Source: Nostocales cyanobacterium HT-58-2 (lineage in GTDB: Bacteria; Cyanobacteriota; Cyanobacteriia; Cyanobacteriales; Nostocaceae). Taken from it: a stretch of DNA of 64,000 bases. The stretch's first letter is position 1. Each line of letters starts with the position of its first letter. The stretch is from positions 1,897,001 through 1,961,000 of the forward strand of contig CP019636.1 in assembly GCA_002163975.1 (NCBI GenBank). Direction: 5' to 3'. Below the pieces are notes generated by a model. The model saw only the letters and a program-made list of their open reading frames with translations. It was not told the origin of the DNA and ran no database searches. A program made the position numbers and the translations under genes. Shown one piece after another: positions 8,159 through 17,250 of the stretch.

Positions 8159-9784
8159 CTACCGGTGAGGGACTGAGACAGAATCCGAAGCAAGAGATTT
8201 CTCTGTGAGCCTTTGTAAGAATCGATAGAGGCGATTGAGTGCGTTCATATGGGCGTAGGCTGCTGCTACCACAATATCAGTATCAGAAGCCTGTCCAGAG
8301 AAAATCCGCTCCTGATGCTTTAAGCGGATTGTGACTGTTCCCAAAGCATCAATTCCTCCAGTCACAGACTGGACGGAAAACTCAATCAGTTGATTAGGAA
8401 TCTGCACGAGTCGATTAATTGCTTTATAAACAGCATCTACTGGTCCAGTTCCGACTGCTGCATCAGTAAGAATTTCTCCGTTGGGAGTGACAATTGTGAT
8501 GGTTGCAGTCGGACAGGTGCAATCACCACACGTCACTTGCACGTGTTCGAGTTGAAAGCCTTTGTCTACTTGCATTTGTGTTTCATCCCGGACGATCGCC
8601 TCTAAATCCCAATCTGACATTTCCTTTTTCTTGTCGGCGATTTCCTTAAACCGCATGAAGGCTTTGTTCAAATCTGCCTCACTCAACTCAAACCCCAATT
8701 CCTCAAGCCTGGTTCTAAACGCATTCCGTCCGGAGTGCTTGCCCAAAATAATCCGATTTTCCAATAGACCAATGTCAGCAGCTTCCATTATTTCGTAAGT
8801 CTGCCGATGTTTGATGATGCCATCTTGGTGAATTCCAGATTCATGGGCAAAAGCATTTGCGCCGACAATGGCTTTATTAGGTTGCACTACAATTCCTGTG
8901 AATTGCGAAACCAAGCTAGAAGTTTTGTAAATCTCCTGGGTATTGATGTTTGTCAAGGGTGCATCTGAGTCAACCGGACGACCAAAGTAGGAATTGAAAT
9001 GGGGTTTGCGAACCTGCAATGCCATGACAATTTCTTCCAATGCTGCATTCCCTGCTCGTTCACCAATTCCATTGACTGTACACTCCACCTGGCGCACACC
9101 ATTTTCAATTGCTGTCAAGGCATTTGCTGTTGCCAAACCCAAATCATTTTGGGTGTGAACAGAAAGAATAACTTGATTTATATTGGGGACATTTTTTTGA
9201 ACACCCTGTATAAGTGCTGCCATATCTTTGGGTGTGCAGTAACCAACAGTATCAGGAATGTTGATTGTGGTTGCACCCGCAGCAATCACTCGTTCCAACA
9301 CCTGATAGAGGAACTCTGGATCTGTTCGGCTGGCATCCATTGGTGAGAATTCTACATCATCTACAAAAGACTTGGCATAGGCAACCATCTCTTCGGCGAT
9401 CGCCAAAACCTCACTCTGAGACTTTTTCAACTGGTACTTCAGGTGAATATCTGAGGTCGAAATGAAAGTATGAATTCTTTTATGAGCCGCAGGCTGTAAT
9501 GCTTCAGCTGCAGCTTGAATATCTTGTCGAATAGCTCTTGCCAAACTGCAAATAATTGGTCCACCCAGTACGCCGACTTCTTGAGCTATTGTTCTGACAG
9601 CTTCAAAGTCCCCGGGACTCGACACTGCAAATCCGGCTTCAATCACATCAACCCCCAGAAGAGCTAGTTGATGAGCGATCGCCAGTTTCTCTTCCACCAG
9701 AAGCGTTGCGCCTGGTGACTGTTCACCATCTCGTAGCGTTGTGTCAAAGATAATGACCCGATCTGGTTGAGGTCGAATGCTCAT
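8159..9784 (-). CDS. leuA: 2-isopropylmalate synthase
   Basis: 541 residues from the ATG at 9784, which has GGGAG upstream. A longer in-frame start (9868) would put coding sequence across the operator and is rejected. The protein condenses acetyl-CoA with 2-oxoisovalerate, the first committed step of leucine synthesis. The DRE-TIM metallolyase barrel shows [13 protein letters not shown] near the start, the metal-binding SVHTQNDLG, and [10 protein letters not shown]. The C-terminal part (about 390-520) is the LeuA dimerisation/regulatory domain that binds leucine, including [13 protein letters not shown]. It is divergently oriented to a GntR-family regulator 92 bp away, with a tandem operator between them, so transcriptional control by that regulator is likely (inference). 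Confidence 0.95.
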   Translation of the reverse strand: MSIRPQPDRVIIFDTTLRDGEQSPGATLLVEEKLAIAHQLALLGVDVIEAGFAVSSPGDFEAVRTIAQEVGVLGGPIICSLARAIRQDIQAAAEALQPAAHKRIHTFISTSDIHLKYQLKKSQSEVLAIAEEMVAYAKSFVDDVEFSPMDASRTDPEFLYQVLERVIAAGATTINIPDTVGYCTPKDMAALIQGVQKNVPNINQVILSVHTQNDLGLATANALTAIENGVRQVECTVNGIGERAGNAALEEIVMALQVRKPHFNSYFGRPVDSDAPLTNINTQEIYKTSSLVSQFTGIVVQPNKAIVGANAFAHESGIHQDGIIKHRQTYEIMEAADIGLLENRIILGKHSGRNAFRTRLEELGFELSEADLNKAFMRFKEIADKKKEMSDWDLEAIVRDETQMQVDKGFQLEHVQVTCGDCTCPTATITIVTPNGEILTDAAVGTGPVDAVYKAINRLVQIPNQLIEFSVQSVTGGIDALGTVTIRLKHQERIFSGQASDTDIVVAAAYAHMNALNRLYRFLQRLTEKSLASDSVSVPHR

Positions 9785-9842
9785 AACTATCTCCCGTGAT
9801 GTTGATATTGATAGAAGGGATTCTTGGACAAGTACTTTTGAA

Positions 9843-9870
9843 TATTGTATACAAAAAATCGTATACAATA
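9843..9870. promoter_or_regulatory. Two-site GTATAC operator between leuA and the GntR gene
   Basis: TATTGTATAC (9843-9852) and GTATACAATA (9861-9870) form a perfect 10-bp inverted repeat with an 8-bp spacer. Each arm also contains GTATAC; the left one sits in the self-palindrome TTGTATACAA (9845-9854). This is the known type of half-site for FCD-class GntR regulators. The operator ends 6 bp before the GntR ATG and lies about 60 bp upstream of the leuA ATG, a position suited to autoregulation and control of leuA. Confidence 0.75.
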
Positions 9871-9876
9871 TACATT

Positions 9877-10554
9877 ATGAACTTAAATGACTTAGCAGCC
9901 AATGTGCTGCAGCAACAACGTAGTACCCCAGATTTGATTGCAGACGCTTTGCGAGAAGCAATTCTGCAAGGCATCTTTGAGGAAGGACAATCCCTAAGAC
10001 AAGATGAAATCGCCACTCAGTTTGGAGTGAGCCGCATTCCTGTCAGGGAAGCTTTGCGGCAACTTGAGGCAGAAGGATTGGTGAAGATTCATCTCAATCG
10101 GGGAGCCACGGTGTCGGCACTTTCTCCAGCAGAAGCGCAGGAAATCTTCGAGATTCGCAGCGCCTTGGAAGTGAAAGCGATTCAACTGGCAATTCCCTTG
10201 CTGAGTGTTTCAGCTTTAGAAAAAGCATCTGAGATTTTGGCACAAACAGACCAGACAACTGACCCAGGTTTGCTCGCGAAGCTGAACTGGGAATTTCATG
10301 AAACGCTGTATGTTGCTGCCGAACGTCCTCGGCTACTGATGATGATTAAAAGCTTGCACCTGAATGTTGACCGTTATGTCCGCCTGCAATTGAGTCAGAT
10401 GGATTACCAAGAGCGCTCCCAAAAGGAACACTATCAACTACTAGAAGCTTGTCAACAGCATGATACAAAAGTTGCTGTCAGGTTGCTAAAAAGACACATT
10501 GACACCGCAGGAGAGAAATTAGTTGCATACTTGCAACATAACGTTCATGGTTAA
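9877..10554 (+). CDS. GntR-family transcriptional regulator, FadR/FCD subfamily
   Basis: 225 residues from the ATG at 9877. An upstream in-frame start at 9796 would run through the operator and is unlikely. There is no clear Shine-Dalgarno, so translation may be leaderless or weak. Residues about 10-75 form the winged helix-turn-helix (SLRQDEIATQFGVSRIPVREALRQLEAEGLV). Residues about 85-215 form the helical FCD ligand domain, with the E-x-R-x-x-L-E motif (FEIRSALEVKA) and downstream His residues (NWEFHETLY, KRHIDTA) typical of its metal/carboxylate site. It is divergent from leuA over a two-site GTATAC operator, so its likely targets are itself and leuA. The effector is unknown; a branched-chain or organic acid would fit. 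Confidence 0.9.
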   Translation: MNLNDLAANVLQQQRSTPDLIADALREAILQGIFEEGQSLRQDEIATQFGVSRIPVREALRQLEAEGLVKIHLNRGATVSALSPAEAQEIFEIRSALEVKAIQLAIPLLSVSALEKASEILAQTDQTTDPGLLAKLNWEFHETLYVAAERPRLLMMIKSLHLNVDRYVRLQLSQMDYQERSQKEHYQLLEACQQHDTKVAVRLLKRHIDTAGEKLVAYLQHNVHG

Positions 10555-10561
10555 TTTGTGA

Positions 10562-10585
10562 CATCCTCCCACAAATATGCAACGC
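10562..10585. repeat. Solitary MITE end-like sequence
   Basis: CATCCTCCCACAAATATGCAACGC closely matches the right terminal inverted repeat of the MITE at 46021-46153 (sharing AAATATGCAACGC and a CATCC core). No matching left end or target duplication was found here, so this is probably a decayed copy downstream of the GntR gene. I give only the outer motif; the full span is 24 bp. Confidence 0.5.
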
Positions 10586-10619
10586 GAAATTAAAGTTATG
10601 GGTAAAAGCAACGGAATGG

Positions 10620-11183
10620 TCAGCCTCTTTTCGCTACACCTATGACGCGCTCAACTTGGACGGATACATCAGGAAACGCTAGAGGGGCAATAGTGCCTGT
10701 GGTTAGTGTTAGTTCGGTTTTGTATTGCCCATTTTTGAGGTCACGAAATACTTGTAACTGCGGAGTCTTTAGATTGACAACCCAATATTCAGTAATGCCT
10801 GCCTCAGCGTAAATTTCTTTTTTTTCACCTAAATCTTTATTTAAAGTGGCGTTGGAGAATTCGATCATCCAGAAAATATCTTCAGGGTAGGGATGGTGTT
10901 CTAAGTAGACCTCGCCTAAAGGTTTGACAATGGCAACATCGGGGGCAGGTTCGGAATTGTTTGGCAGAGTTACAGGTTTAGCATCGCGGATTTTTGCCCG
11001 TTCACCGAGTAGTGTGCGGAGATAATCGGCGGCTTCTGTGTTGTAGTAAGCGTGGGATTCTCGTTCTAGAGGCATAACAATGAGGTCGCCGCGCCATAAT
11101 TCTATGGGCTGGTCATCAAAAATGCCTGCCTCTGTTGCTCGGTGATATTGTTCAATTGTCCACTTATAGGTAGTTACAGTCAT
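10620..11183 (-). CDS. Uma2 family (DUF820) putative endonuclease-fold protein
   Basis: 187 residues, the normal length for Uma2. Motifs in order: YHRATEAGIF...IELWRGDLIVM, ESHAYYN, the PD-(D/E)xK core with EPAPDVAIVK, then WMIEFSNATLNKDLGEKK and the signature YAEAGITEYWVVNL. Uma2 proteins are greatly expanded in cyanobacteria and have a restriction-endonuclease-like fold, but their biological role is not established. The gene stands alone on the minus strand. A second, broken Uma2 copy is at 31170-31477. Confidence 0.9.
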   Translation of the reverse strand: MTVTTYKWTIEQYHRATEAGIFDDQPIELWRGDLIVMPLERESHAYYNTEAADYLRTLLGERAKIRDAKPVTLPNNSEPAPDVAIVKPLGEVYLEHHPYPEDIFWMIEFSNATLNKDLGEKKEIYAEAGITEYWVVNLKTPQLQVFRDLKNGQYKTELTLTTGTIAPLAFPDVSVQVERVIGVAKRG

Positions 11184-11329
11184 GACACTTTATTTAAGCA
11201 TTTAAGCTTTTTCTACCGTTTAGACAAGAGGGTTAGTTTGATTTTAGTCTAGTGGACAAGTTTAAGGTACTACACTCTGCACAATCAGCGTGAGTCAACA
11301 TTGCTCATTTGGTGATATAATAGTCACTC

Positions 11330-12292
11330 ATGCCTGAAGAAAAACTCACTGCACAAAACGAAATTCTGCTGCAACCAGGCACGTTATGGGAACGTGCCAA
11401 AGAGCAGACTGAGTATGCTCTACAGTCCGGCGCATTGCTGAGAATACCAACAGAATTTGAGTTCATAGAGCAAGAGGGCATTCGCTTCTTAGTACGAGTT
11501 TTATCTAACCTTGCTCGTAAAGATGCAGCTAAGCAAAAACAGCAGAAACAACCCTCATCTGGTCAAGACTTTAATCCTTTTCTTCCCTACGAGCCGGATT
11601 TATTTGTCGCTGATATTTCTGATACTCACGTCTGCATCTTAAATAAATACAACGTTGTTGACTATCACCTGCTGCTCATCACGCGTGCGTTTGAGGCACA
11701 AGAAAGCCTACTCACTTTGCAAGATTTTGCAGCTATGTGGGCTTGTCTTGCTGAGTTTGACGGCTTAGCATTTTACAATGGTGGCAAGATTGCAGGCGCC
11801 AGCCAGCGACACAAACATTTACAACTTGTGCCACTTCCACTCACACCCAATGGGTTGCAACTACCTGTTGAACCTCTGCTGCCATCCGCTCAATTTCATA
11901 GCTCAGTTGCTATCATACCGCAACTTCCTTTTGTACACGCCTTCACAAAACTAGACCCCGATTTGGCACAATCTCCATCGAAAGCGGCGGAAGCAACGCT
12001 AGAGCGCTACCAAACTCTGTTACGTGCAGTGGGTTTAGAAAATAGTGGCGAAGCAAGTGATAACAAGCAATCTGGTGCTTACAATCTTCTGGCGACAAGA
12101 GAATGGATGTTAATTGTACCGCGATCGCAGGAAAGTTTCGAGTCAATTCCTGTCAACTCACTAGGATTTGCAGGTAGCCTATTCGTGAAAGACGAGCAAC
12201 AAATGCAGATTCTCAAAGTCTACGGACCCATGACTATTTTAGAGAAGGTCGCCGTAGCAACAAAACAGGAAGAGACAAATGATGTCGTGTAG
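11330..12292 (+). CDS. ATP adenylyltransferase / Ap4A phosphorylase
   Basis: 320 residues. The HIT-superfamily active site reads H161-K-H163-L-Q165, preceded by Asn150-Gly-Gly and S158 (FYNGGKIAGASQRHKHLQLVPLPL region). It also has DTHVCILNKYNVVDYHLLL, the strand-and-loop region binding the nucleotide. Such enzymes cleave diadenosine tetraphosphate with phosphate to ATP and ADP, controlling Ap4A levels. A Gln/Lys-rich insertion occurs near residues 68-80. TATAAT lies at 11316-11321, only 8 bp before the ATG, so the transcript leader may be very short. The last codons overlap the start of the exoprotein gene by 14 bp, implying co-transcription, although the functions seem unrelated. Confidence 0.9.
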   Translation: MPEEKLTAQNEILLQPGTLWERAKEQTEYALQSGALLRIPTEFEFIEQEGIRFLVRVLSNLARKDAAKQKQQKQPSSGQDFNPFLPYEPDLFVADISDTHVCILNKYNVVDYHLLLITRAFEAQESLLTLQDFAAMWACLAEFDGLAFYNGGKIAGASQRHKHLQLVPLPLTPNGLQLPVEPLLPSAQFHSSVAIIPQLPFVHAFTKLDPDLAQSPSKAAEATLERYQTLLRAVGLENSGEASDNKQSGAYNLLATREWMLIVPRSQESFESIPVNSLGFAGSLFVKDEQQMQILKVYGPMTILEKVAVATKQEETNDVV

Positions 12293-15164
12293 GAGCTTTT
12301 GGTTAACCCTAGGAACTTGTTTGGTCATTGGTGAAGTTCTTGCTTTGTCTGGAAAATCTACATTAGCTCAAAGCAATATTGCAGCTGATAATACCTTGGG
12401 TACCGAGACAACTGTCGTCACACCCAATGTCAATATTAAAAATATTCCTAGTGAGAGCATTTCAGGTGGAGCAACTCGAGGCGTGAATCTGTTGCACAGC
12501 TTTCGGGAATTCAATGTTGATTCAGGGCGAGGAGTCTATTTCATCAATCCTGCCGGCATTGAGAATATTTTGACTCGAGTCACCGGCACAAATCCCTCGA
12601 AAATTCTTGGCACCTTGGGTGTATTGGGTAATGCTAATCTGTTTCTGATGAATCCCAATGGGATTATTTTTGGACAAAATGCTCGTCTGGATATTGGGGG
12701 TTCGTTTGTAGGAACGACAGCAAATAGTATTGGATTAACCAATGGTGACATTTTCAATGCAAATCCACTCGATCCTTTGCCATCTCAATTGCTAAATGTT
12801 AATCCTAATGCCTTCCTCTTCAATCAAATTGCCAATCAACAAAGTCATTCCATTCAAGTTAATAAAGCCACGTTATCAGTTCCTCAGACTCAGAGTTTAT
12901 TATTATTGGGTGGCAATGTCAGTTTAGATAATGGAAAATTACAAGCTCCCAATGGTGCGGTCGAGTTAGGGGGAGTCGCAGGTTCAGGAAGGGTAGGTTT
13001 TGAGATAAAAAGCAACCCCTCCTTCAAATTTCCCTCAAATCTCCAGAAAGCAGATCTATCCTTGACGAACGAAGCTTCTATTGATGTGACCGATAAAGGT
13101 GCAGGGAGAGTCAACCTCACTGCTCGTAACATAGATATGTCGGCAGGAAGTAGGATTTTAGCTGGTATAGGAAAAGGGTTAACAGCAGTTAACTCACCGG
13201 GGGGTGATGTCACGCTCAATGCGACTGGAACAGTGAACATCAATCAGCAGAGTCGAATTGTAAATGTTGTGAATTCTGGTGGCACTGGTAATGCTGGAAA
13301 TATTAACATTCGGGCTGGAGATATTTTCATAAATAATGTGGCTAGAAAGCCTAATTCAAAAGTTGACCCAGCACTTAGTACTGAGCCTTACATTGATCGA
13401 CCAACTGGGAAGGGAGCTGCCGGCAATGTATCACTAGAAGCAACTGGTTCAATTTCGTTAACTGGGCAGGATGTCAGTCCAGAAGATAAAGTTATTTCGA
13501 CTTTCAGTATCAGAGACGGACTAGGAGGCGGAGATATATCACTCAAAGCCAATGGTTCCATCTCTTTATTCAATGCTTTTCTTGTCAGCAGCAGTTTTTC
13601 TGATGTCAGGGGTGCAGGAAACATATCCCTGCAAGGCAATGAATCAGTGTCCTTATCTTCCAACAGCCAACTCGCTGCCATTAGTTTTAATAGAGGCGAT
13701 TCTGGAAACATTACAATACAATCAAATGGTCCAGTGTCTTTGCGCAATAGCTTTCTACTCACCGAAATTGGCAGTGAAGACCCACGGTTCCTTTCTGCAC
13801 GCGGTAATGCTGGTGATATCACTATTGATGGACGCTCTGTTTCTATCCTTGCTGGCTCGCTTGTATCATCACGGGCAAATAGTGGTGAGAGATCTGGTAG
13901 TATTCAAATCAATGCTCAAGAATTGCTAGAAATCTCTGGTAAAAGACCATTTCCTGGTCCATTGAATCCTCGTCGAAAACCTGAAGCGAGTGAGTTGAGA
14001 ACGCGGAATGAGCGAAGAGCCAGAGGTGCAGCAGGTAACATCAGTATCAATGTGAGTGATGGGACTTTCCGTATATCCGATGGAGGAAGTTTAACCGCAG
14101 ACACTTTGAGTGCTTATCGGGGAGGTAATATCACTATTCGTGGTCGAGAAATAGAGTTAACTCATGGTGGGCAATTTCTGACCAGTACCTCAAGTAGCGG
14201 TGATGCTGGTGATATAGATATTCAAGCTAATAAGATTTCCATTACTCATCAGACAAACGATCCTAAAGCAATTACTGGCATATTTGCCAATACATCAAGA
14301 AACGCCACAGGTAAAGGCGGAAATGTGAAAATGACTAGTGGGCAGTTAACTGTCGATGGCTCGCAAGTGACCGTAAGCAGTCAAGGAAGAGGAAGTGCAG
14401 GCTCATTATTTGTTAGAGCTAACTCTATCCAGCTAAACAACGGCAAACTACAAGCCTCTACCACATCTGGAGAAGGTGGCAATATTGATTTGCAGGTGCA
14501 AGATTTCATGTTGATGCGTCGCAATAGCTTGATTTCTGCTGAAGCTCTCAATAGTGCTAATGGTGGCGATATCACTATCAATGCTGCCAATGGCTTTATC
14601 GTCTCAGGACGTGATGAAAATAGCGACATTATTGCCAACGCTGATCAAGGGAAGGGCGGTAGAATTGCAATTACCTCTTTGGGAGTTTATGGGCTTGAAA
14701 CACGCCCTCAACTCACGAACTTGAGTGATATTAATGCCAGTTCTCAGGCAGGATTAAATGGTACGGTGGAAATCAACGACCCTAGTATTGACCCCAGTCA
14801 GGGATTAGTCAACCTGCCAGTGGACATAGTTGAACCAAAAGTCTCCCAAGTGTGTCAAGCAGGTAGAGGGCAAAAAGACAACAGATTCGCCATCACTGGA
14901 CGTGGTGGTTTGCCTGCTAATCCCACAGAACCGCTTATGAGTGATGCTGTCATAGCCAATTGGATTATTCTTGATTCTGAAAATGAAACCCGCTCTACAC
15001 AAGGTGTGAGCAAGAATCTCAATGCCCCTACATCACAACAGATTGTAGAAGCCAGTGGCTGGGTGATCAACGCTCAAGGTGAGGTATTTCTCACAGCTGA
15101 TGCATCCACTGTCACGCCTCATAGTTCTTGGCATCCAGCAACTCACTGCACTGCCGCACAATAA
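12279..15164 (+). CDS. Filamentous haemagglutinin-type exoprotein (two-partner secretion)
   Basis: 961 residues. A signal peptide ends near LAQS (about residues 30-32). Residues about 33-160 form the secretion (TPS/haemagglutination activity) domain, with GVNLLHSFREFNVDSGRGVYF, the NPNGIIFGQNA motif and SFVGTTANSI. The rest is a long right-handed beta-helix of Gly/Asn/Ser-rich rungs such as GNAGNINIRAGDIFINN and GGNITIRGREIEL. The C-terminal region has two Cys (CQAGRG; HCTAAQ) and a WV-rich segment typical of cyanobacterial members. No TpsB outer-membrane transporter is in the window. The start is ATG at 12279 (or 12282), overlapping the Ap4A phosphorylase gene, which suggests translational coupling. 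Confidence 0.92.
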   Translation: MMSCRSFWLTLGTCLVIGEVLALSGKSTLAQSNIAADNTLGTETTVVTPNVNIKNIPSESISGGATRGVNLLHSFREFNVDSGRGVYFINPAGIENILTRVTGTNPSKILGTLGVLGNANLFLMNPNGIIFGQNARLDIGGSFVGTTANSIGLTNGDIFNANPLDPLPSQLLNVNPNAFLFNQIANQQSHSIQVNKATLSVPQTQSLLLLGGNVSLDNGKLQAPNGAVELGGVAGSGRVGFEIKSNPSFKFPSNLQKADLSLTNEASIDVTDKGAGRVNLTARNIDMSAGSRILAGIGKGLTAVNSPGGDVTLNATGTVNINQQSRIVNVVNSGGTGNAGNINIRAGDIFINNVARKPNSKVDPALSTEPYIDRPTGKGAAGNVSLEATGSISLTGQDVSPEDKVISTFSIRDGLGGGDISLKANGSISLFNAFLVSSSFSDVRGAGNISLQGNESVSLSSNSQLAAISFNRGDSGNITIQSNGPVSLRNSFLLTEIGSEDPRFLSARGNAGDITIDGRSVSILAGSLVSSRANSGERSGSIQINAQELLEISGKRPFPGPLNPRRKPEASELRTRNERRARGAAGNISINVSDGTFRISDGGSLTADTLSAYRGGNITIRGREIELTHGGQFLTSTSSSGDAGDIDIQANKISITHQTNDPKAITGIFANTSRNATGKGGNVKMTSGQLTVDGSQVTVSSQGRGSAGSLFVRANSIQLNNGKLQASTTSGEGGNIDLQVQDFMLMRRNSLISAEALNSANGGDITINAANGFIVSGRDENSDIIANADQGKGGRIAITSLGVYGLETRPQLTNLSDINASSQAGLNGTVEINDPSIDPSQGLVNLPVDIVEPKVSQVCQAGRGQKDNRFAITGRGGLPANPTEPLMSDAVIANWIILDSENETRSTQGVSKNLNAPTSQQIVEASGWVINAQGEVFLTADASTVTPHSSWHPATHCTAAQ

Positions 15165-15194
15165 TTTTTACACAAGAATTTGCACAATTAAGTT

Positions 15195-16937
15195 TCAACG
15201 TTTTCGACGGTGGTTGGCTGCTTGCGTCAGCAAAGACTCAGCAAAGGCGATCGCCTCTTGCGCTGACTTTCCACCAGCCAATTGTGCCAATTCTTCTCGA
15301 CGCTTATTCAAATTGTCTAAGGATGTCACCCGCACAACCGTACGCTGTTCGGAATGTCCATTGTTTGCTTTGTCACCTTTACCCGCAGTGACCACTTGCT
15401 TATCGACCCGAAAATGGCGATCTGCCATCGCTGCCACTAAGGGTTGGTGTGTCACACATAATACCTGGCTCCTATCACCCAACTGATGCAACTTTTCCGC
15501 AATGGCTTGGGCGACGCGTCCGGACACCCCAACATCAATTTCGTCAAACACCAGTGTCGTACTATCATCAGCTTGAGAAAAACAAGCTTTCAACGCCAAT
15601 AAAAAGCGGCTCATCTCACCACCGGAAGCTATTTGTGTCAAAGGTTGCAGCGGTTCTCCGGGGTTAGGACTAAACAAAAAGGTAATTTTGTCTGCTCCTG
15701 CTGCGGTTGGAGAAGTTGGTACAATCTCAACTTGAAACTGTACCTTTTCCATTGCTAAGGGTTTAAGCTCCTTGATCAGTTCTGCTTCCAAAGCAGCAGC
15801 GGTGGTTTGGCGCAACTGAGTTAACTTTTGACAAGCTTGAGTCAGCTTTTCCCAACATTCTTTTTCTTGTTGTTCTAAACTTTCAATGGATTGTTCACTA
15901 TTTTGGAGTTCAGCCAATTCTCCTTGGATGCGTTGGTAGTAAGCTATTGCTTCTGTCAGCGTTGCACCGTATTTGCGACAAATTTGCTTTAATTCCTGAA
16001 TCCGCTCTTCGACTTCCTCTAAACGCTGTGGATCTGCTTCCAAACTTTCGCCGTAGGTATTAATCTGCCGCGCCACTTCCGCTAAAGTTGCTTGAGCATC
16101 CCTGACCATATCCAACAACGGTTGTAGTTGGGCGTCATACTCTACCATATCAGTCAACGTCGCCTCACTGTCTCCCACTAAATCTGCTGCTGCTGGAGTT
16201 TCACCATCATTTTGGTACAAAGCCTGATAAATGCTGTAACTCATCTGTTGCAGTTCGACGACATGATTGAGGCGTTCCCGTTCTTGCAACAACTTTTCCA
16301 ATTCATCAGGTTCGCTGAGATTTGCTGCTTTGAGTTCCTTGACTTGATATGTTAGCAAGTCGAGTTGTTGCAGGCGATCGCGTTCTGATGTCCGGCGTTT
16401 TTCCAGTATGCTATGGGCTTGTTGGTAAGCAGAAAATGTGGAGCTGACAAGCTGACGCTGCTGCATGAGGGAGTCGCCACCATAAATATCTAACCAGTCG
16501 CGAACTTGAGCAGATTGTCCCACTTGTACAGTTTGCCCTTGGGCGGTGATTTCTACCAAGCATTCCCTCAGCCCTGACATCACCTGTTTATTGACTAACA
16601 CTCCATTAACGCGCGATCGACTGCGAATATGACTTGCGGTAGCTGCAATTTCTCTGCTTATAATTATGGAGTTATCTTCTATTAAATCTATTTCTTGTTC
16701 ACTCAACCAAGCAGCTAATGCTGAGTTAGAGTTAAACGTTGCTTCTACCATCGCCCGAGTTGTACCAGTGCGAATGACACGACTGGAGACTTTACCGCCC
16801 AAGACAGCATCAATCGCATCTAAAATAATCGACTTTCCCGCGCCGGTTTCTCCTGTCAAAACGTTGAGTCCAGCGCCAAATTCTAGTTCTAATTGGTCAA
16901 TCAGGGCAAAGTTTTCTATTCGCAATAGAGACAACAT
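15195..16937 (-). CDS. recN: DNA repair protein RecN
   Basis: 580 residues from the ATG at 16937, with GGAGAA upstream. It is an SMC-like ATPase in double-strand-break repair. Walker A is G29-E-T-G-A-G-K-S near the N-terminus (LNVLTGETGAGKS). A central coiled coil (about 160-370) is interrupted by the short RecN hinge. The C-terminal half has the ABC signature (IASGGEMSRFLLALK), Walker B (TTLVFDEIDVGVSGR) and the D/H loop (VLCVTHQPLVAAMADRHF). Length fits the family. It converges on the exoprotein gene, whose stop is only 30 bp away. Confidence 0.96.
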   Translation of the reverse strand: MLSLLRIENFALIDQLELEFGAGLNVLTGETGAGKSIILDAIDAVLGGKVSSRVIRTGTTRAMVEATFNSNSALAAWLSEQEIDLIEDNSIIISREIAATASHIRSRSRVNGVLVNKQVMSGLRECLVEITAQGQTVQVGQSAQVRDWLDIYGGDSLMQQRQLVSSTFSAYQQAHSILEKRRTSERDRLQQLDLLTYQVKELKAANLSEPDELEKLLQERERLNHVVELQQMSYSIYQALYQNDGETPAAADLVGDSEATLTDMVEYDAQLQPLLDMVRDAQATLAEVARQINTYGESLEADPQRLEEVEERIQELKQICRKYGATLTEAIAYYQRIQGELAELQNSEQSIESLEQQEKECWEKLTQACQKLTQLRQTTAAALEAELIKELKPLAMEKVQFQVEIVPTSPTAAGADKITFLFSPNPGEPLQPLTQIASGGEMSRFLLALKACFSQADDSTTLVFDEIDVGVSGRVAQAIAEKLHQLGDRSQVLCVTHQPLVAAMADRHFRVDKQVVTAGKGDKANNGHSEQRTVVRVTSLDNLNKRREELAQLAGGKSAQEAIAFAESLLTQAANHRRKR

Positions 16938-17250
16938 CAAGCCAAATTCTCCGTGAGGACAGACGCCGGATTCTTTTCATTTGTGAGACACTAATTCATG
17001 CTCTTTAAGAAATTTAGCGATACCTAATGCCATTGGACTAGCAAGACCCCTTGAGTGTACCAAATTTAGTTAATTTTGACTTTAATAGAGTTGGTGCTAA
17101 CGATAGAGTTTTTTTAACTAGGGAATAGGTAATAGGTCACAGGTTCTGAATTTCTCCTGATCTGCTGTCCTCTCCTCTAAAATTTCCGGCTTTGCATAAC
17201 AAATTGTTACAATACTTAACAGAACAACTCTGATGCAGTGGTAGAGCTAC
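16938..17250. other. Intergenic spacer between recN and the ABC1 kinase gene
   Basis: 313 bp, AT-rich, no credible gene. It must contain promoters for both divergent genes. A TACAAT box at 17208-17213 is the best -10 candidate for the kinase gene, but no good -35 at normal distance was found. Confidence 0.35.

Noticed and set aside
9785..9868. Longer N-terminus for LeuA
   Set aside because: It would place coding sequence over the operator; the ATG at 9784 has a good ribosome binding site and matches the family start.
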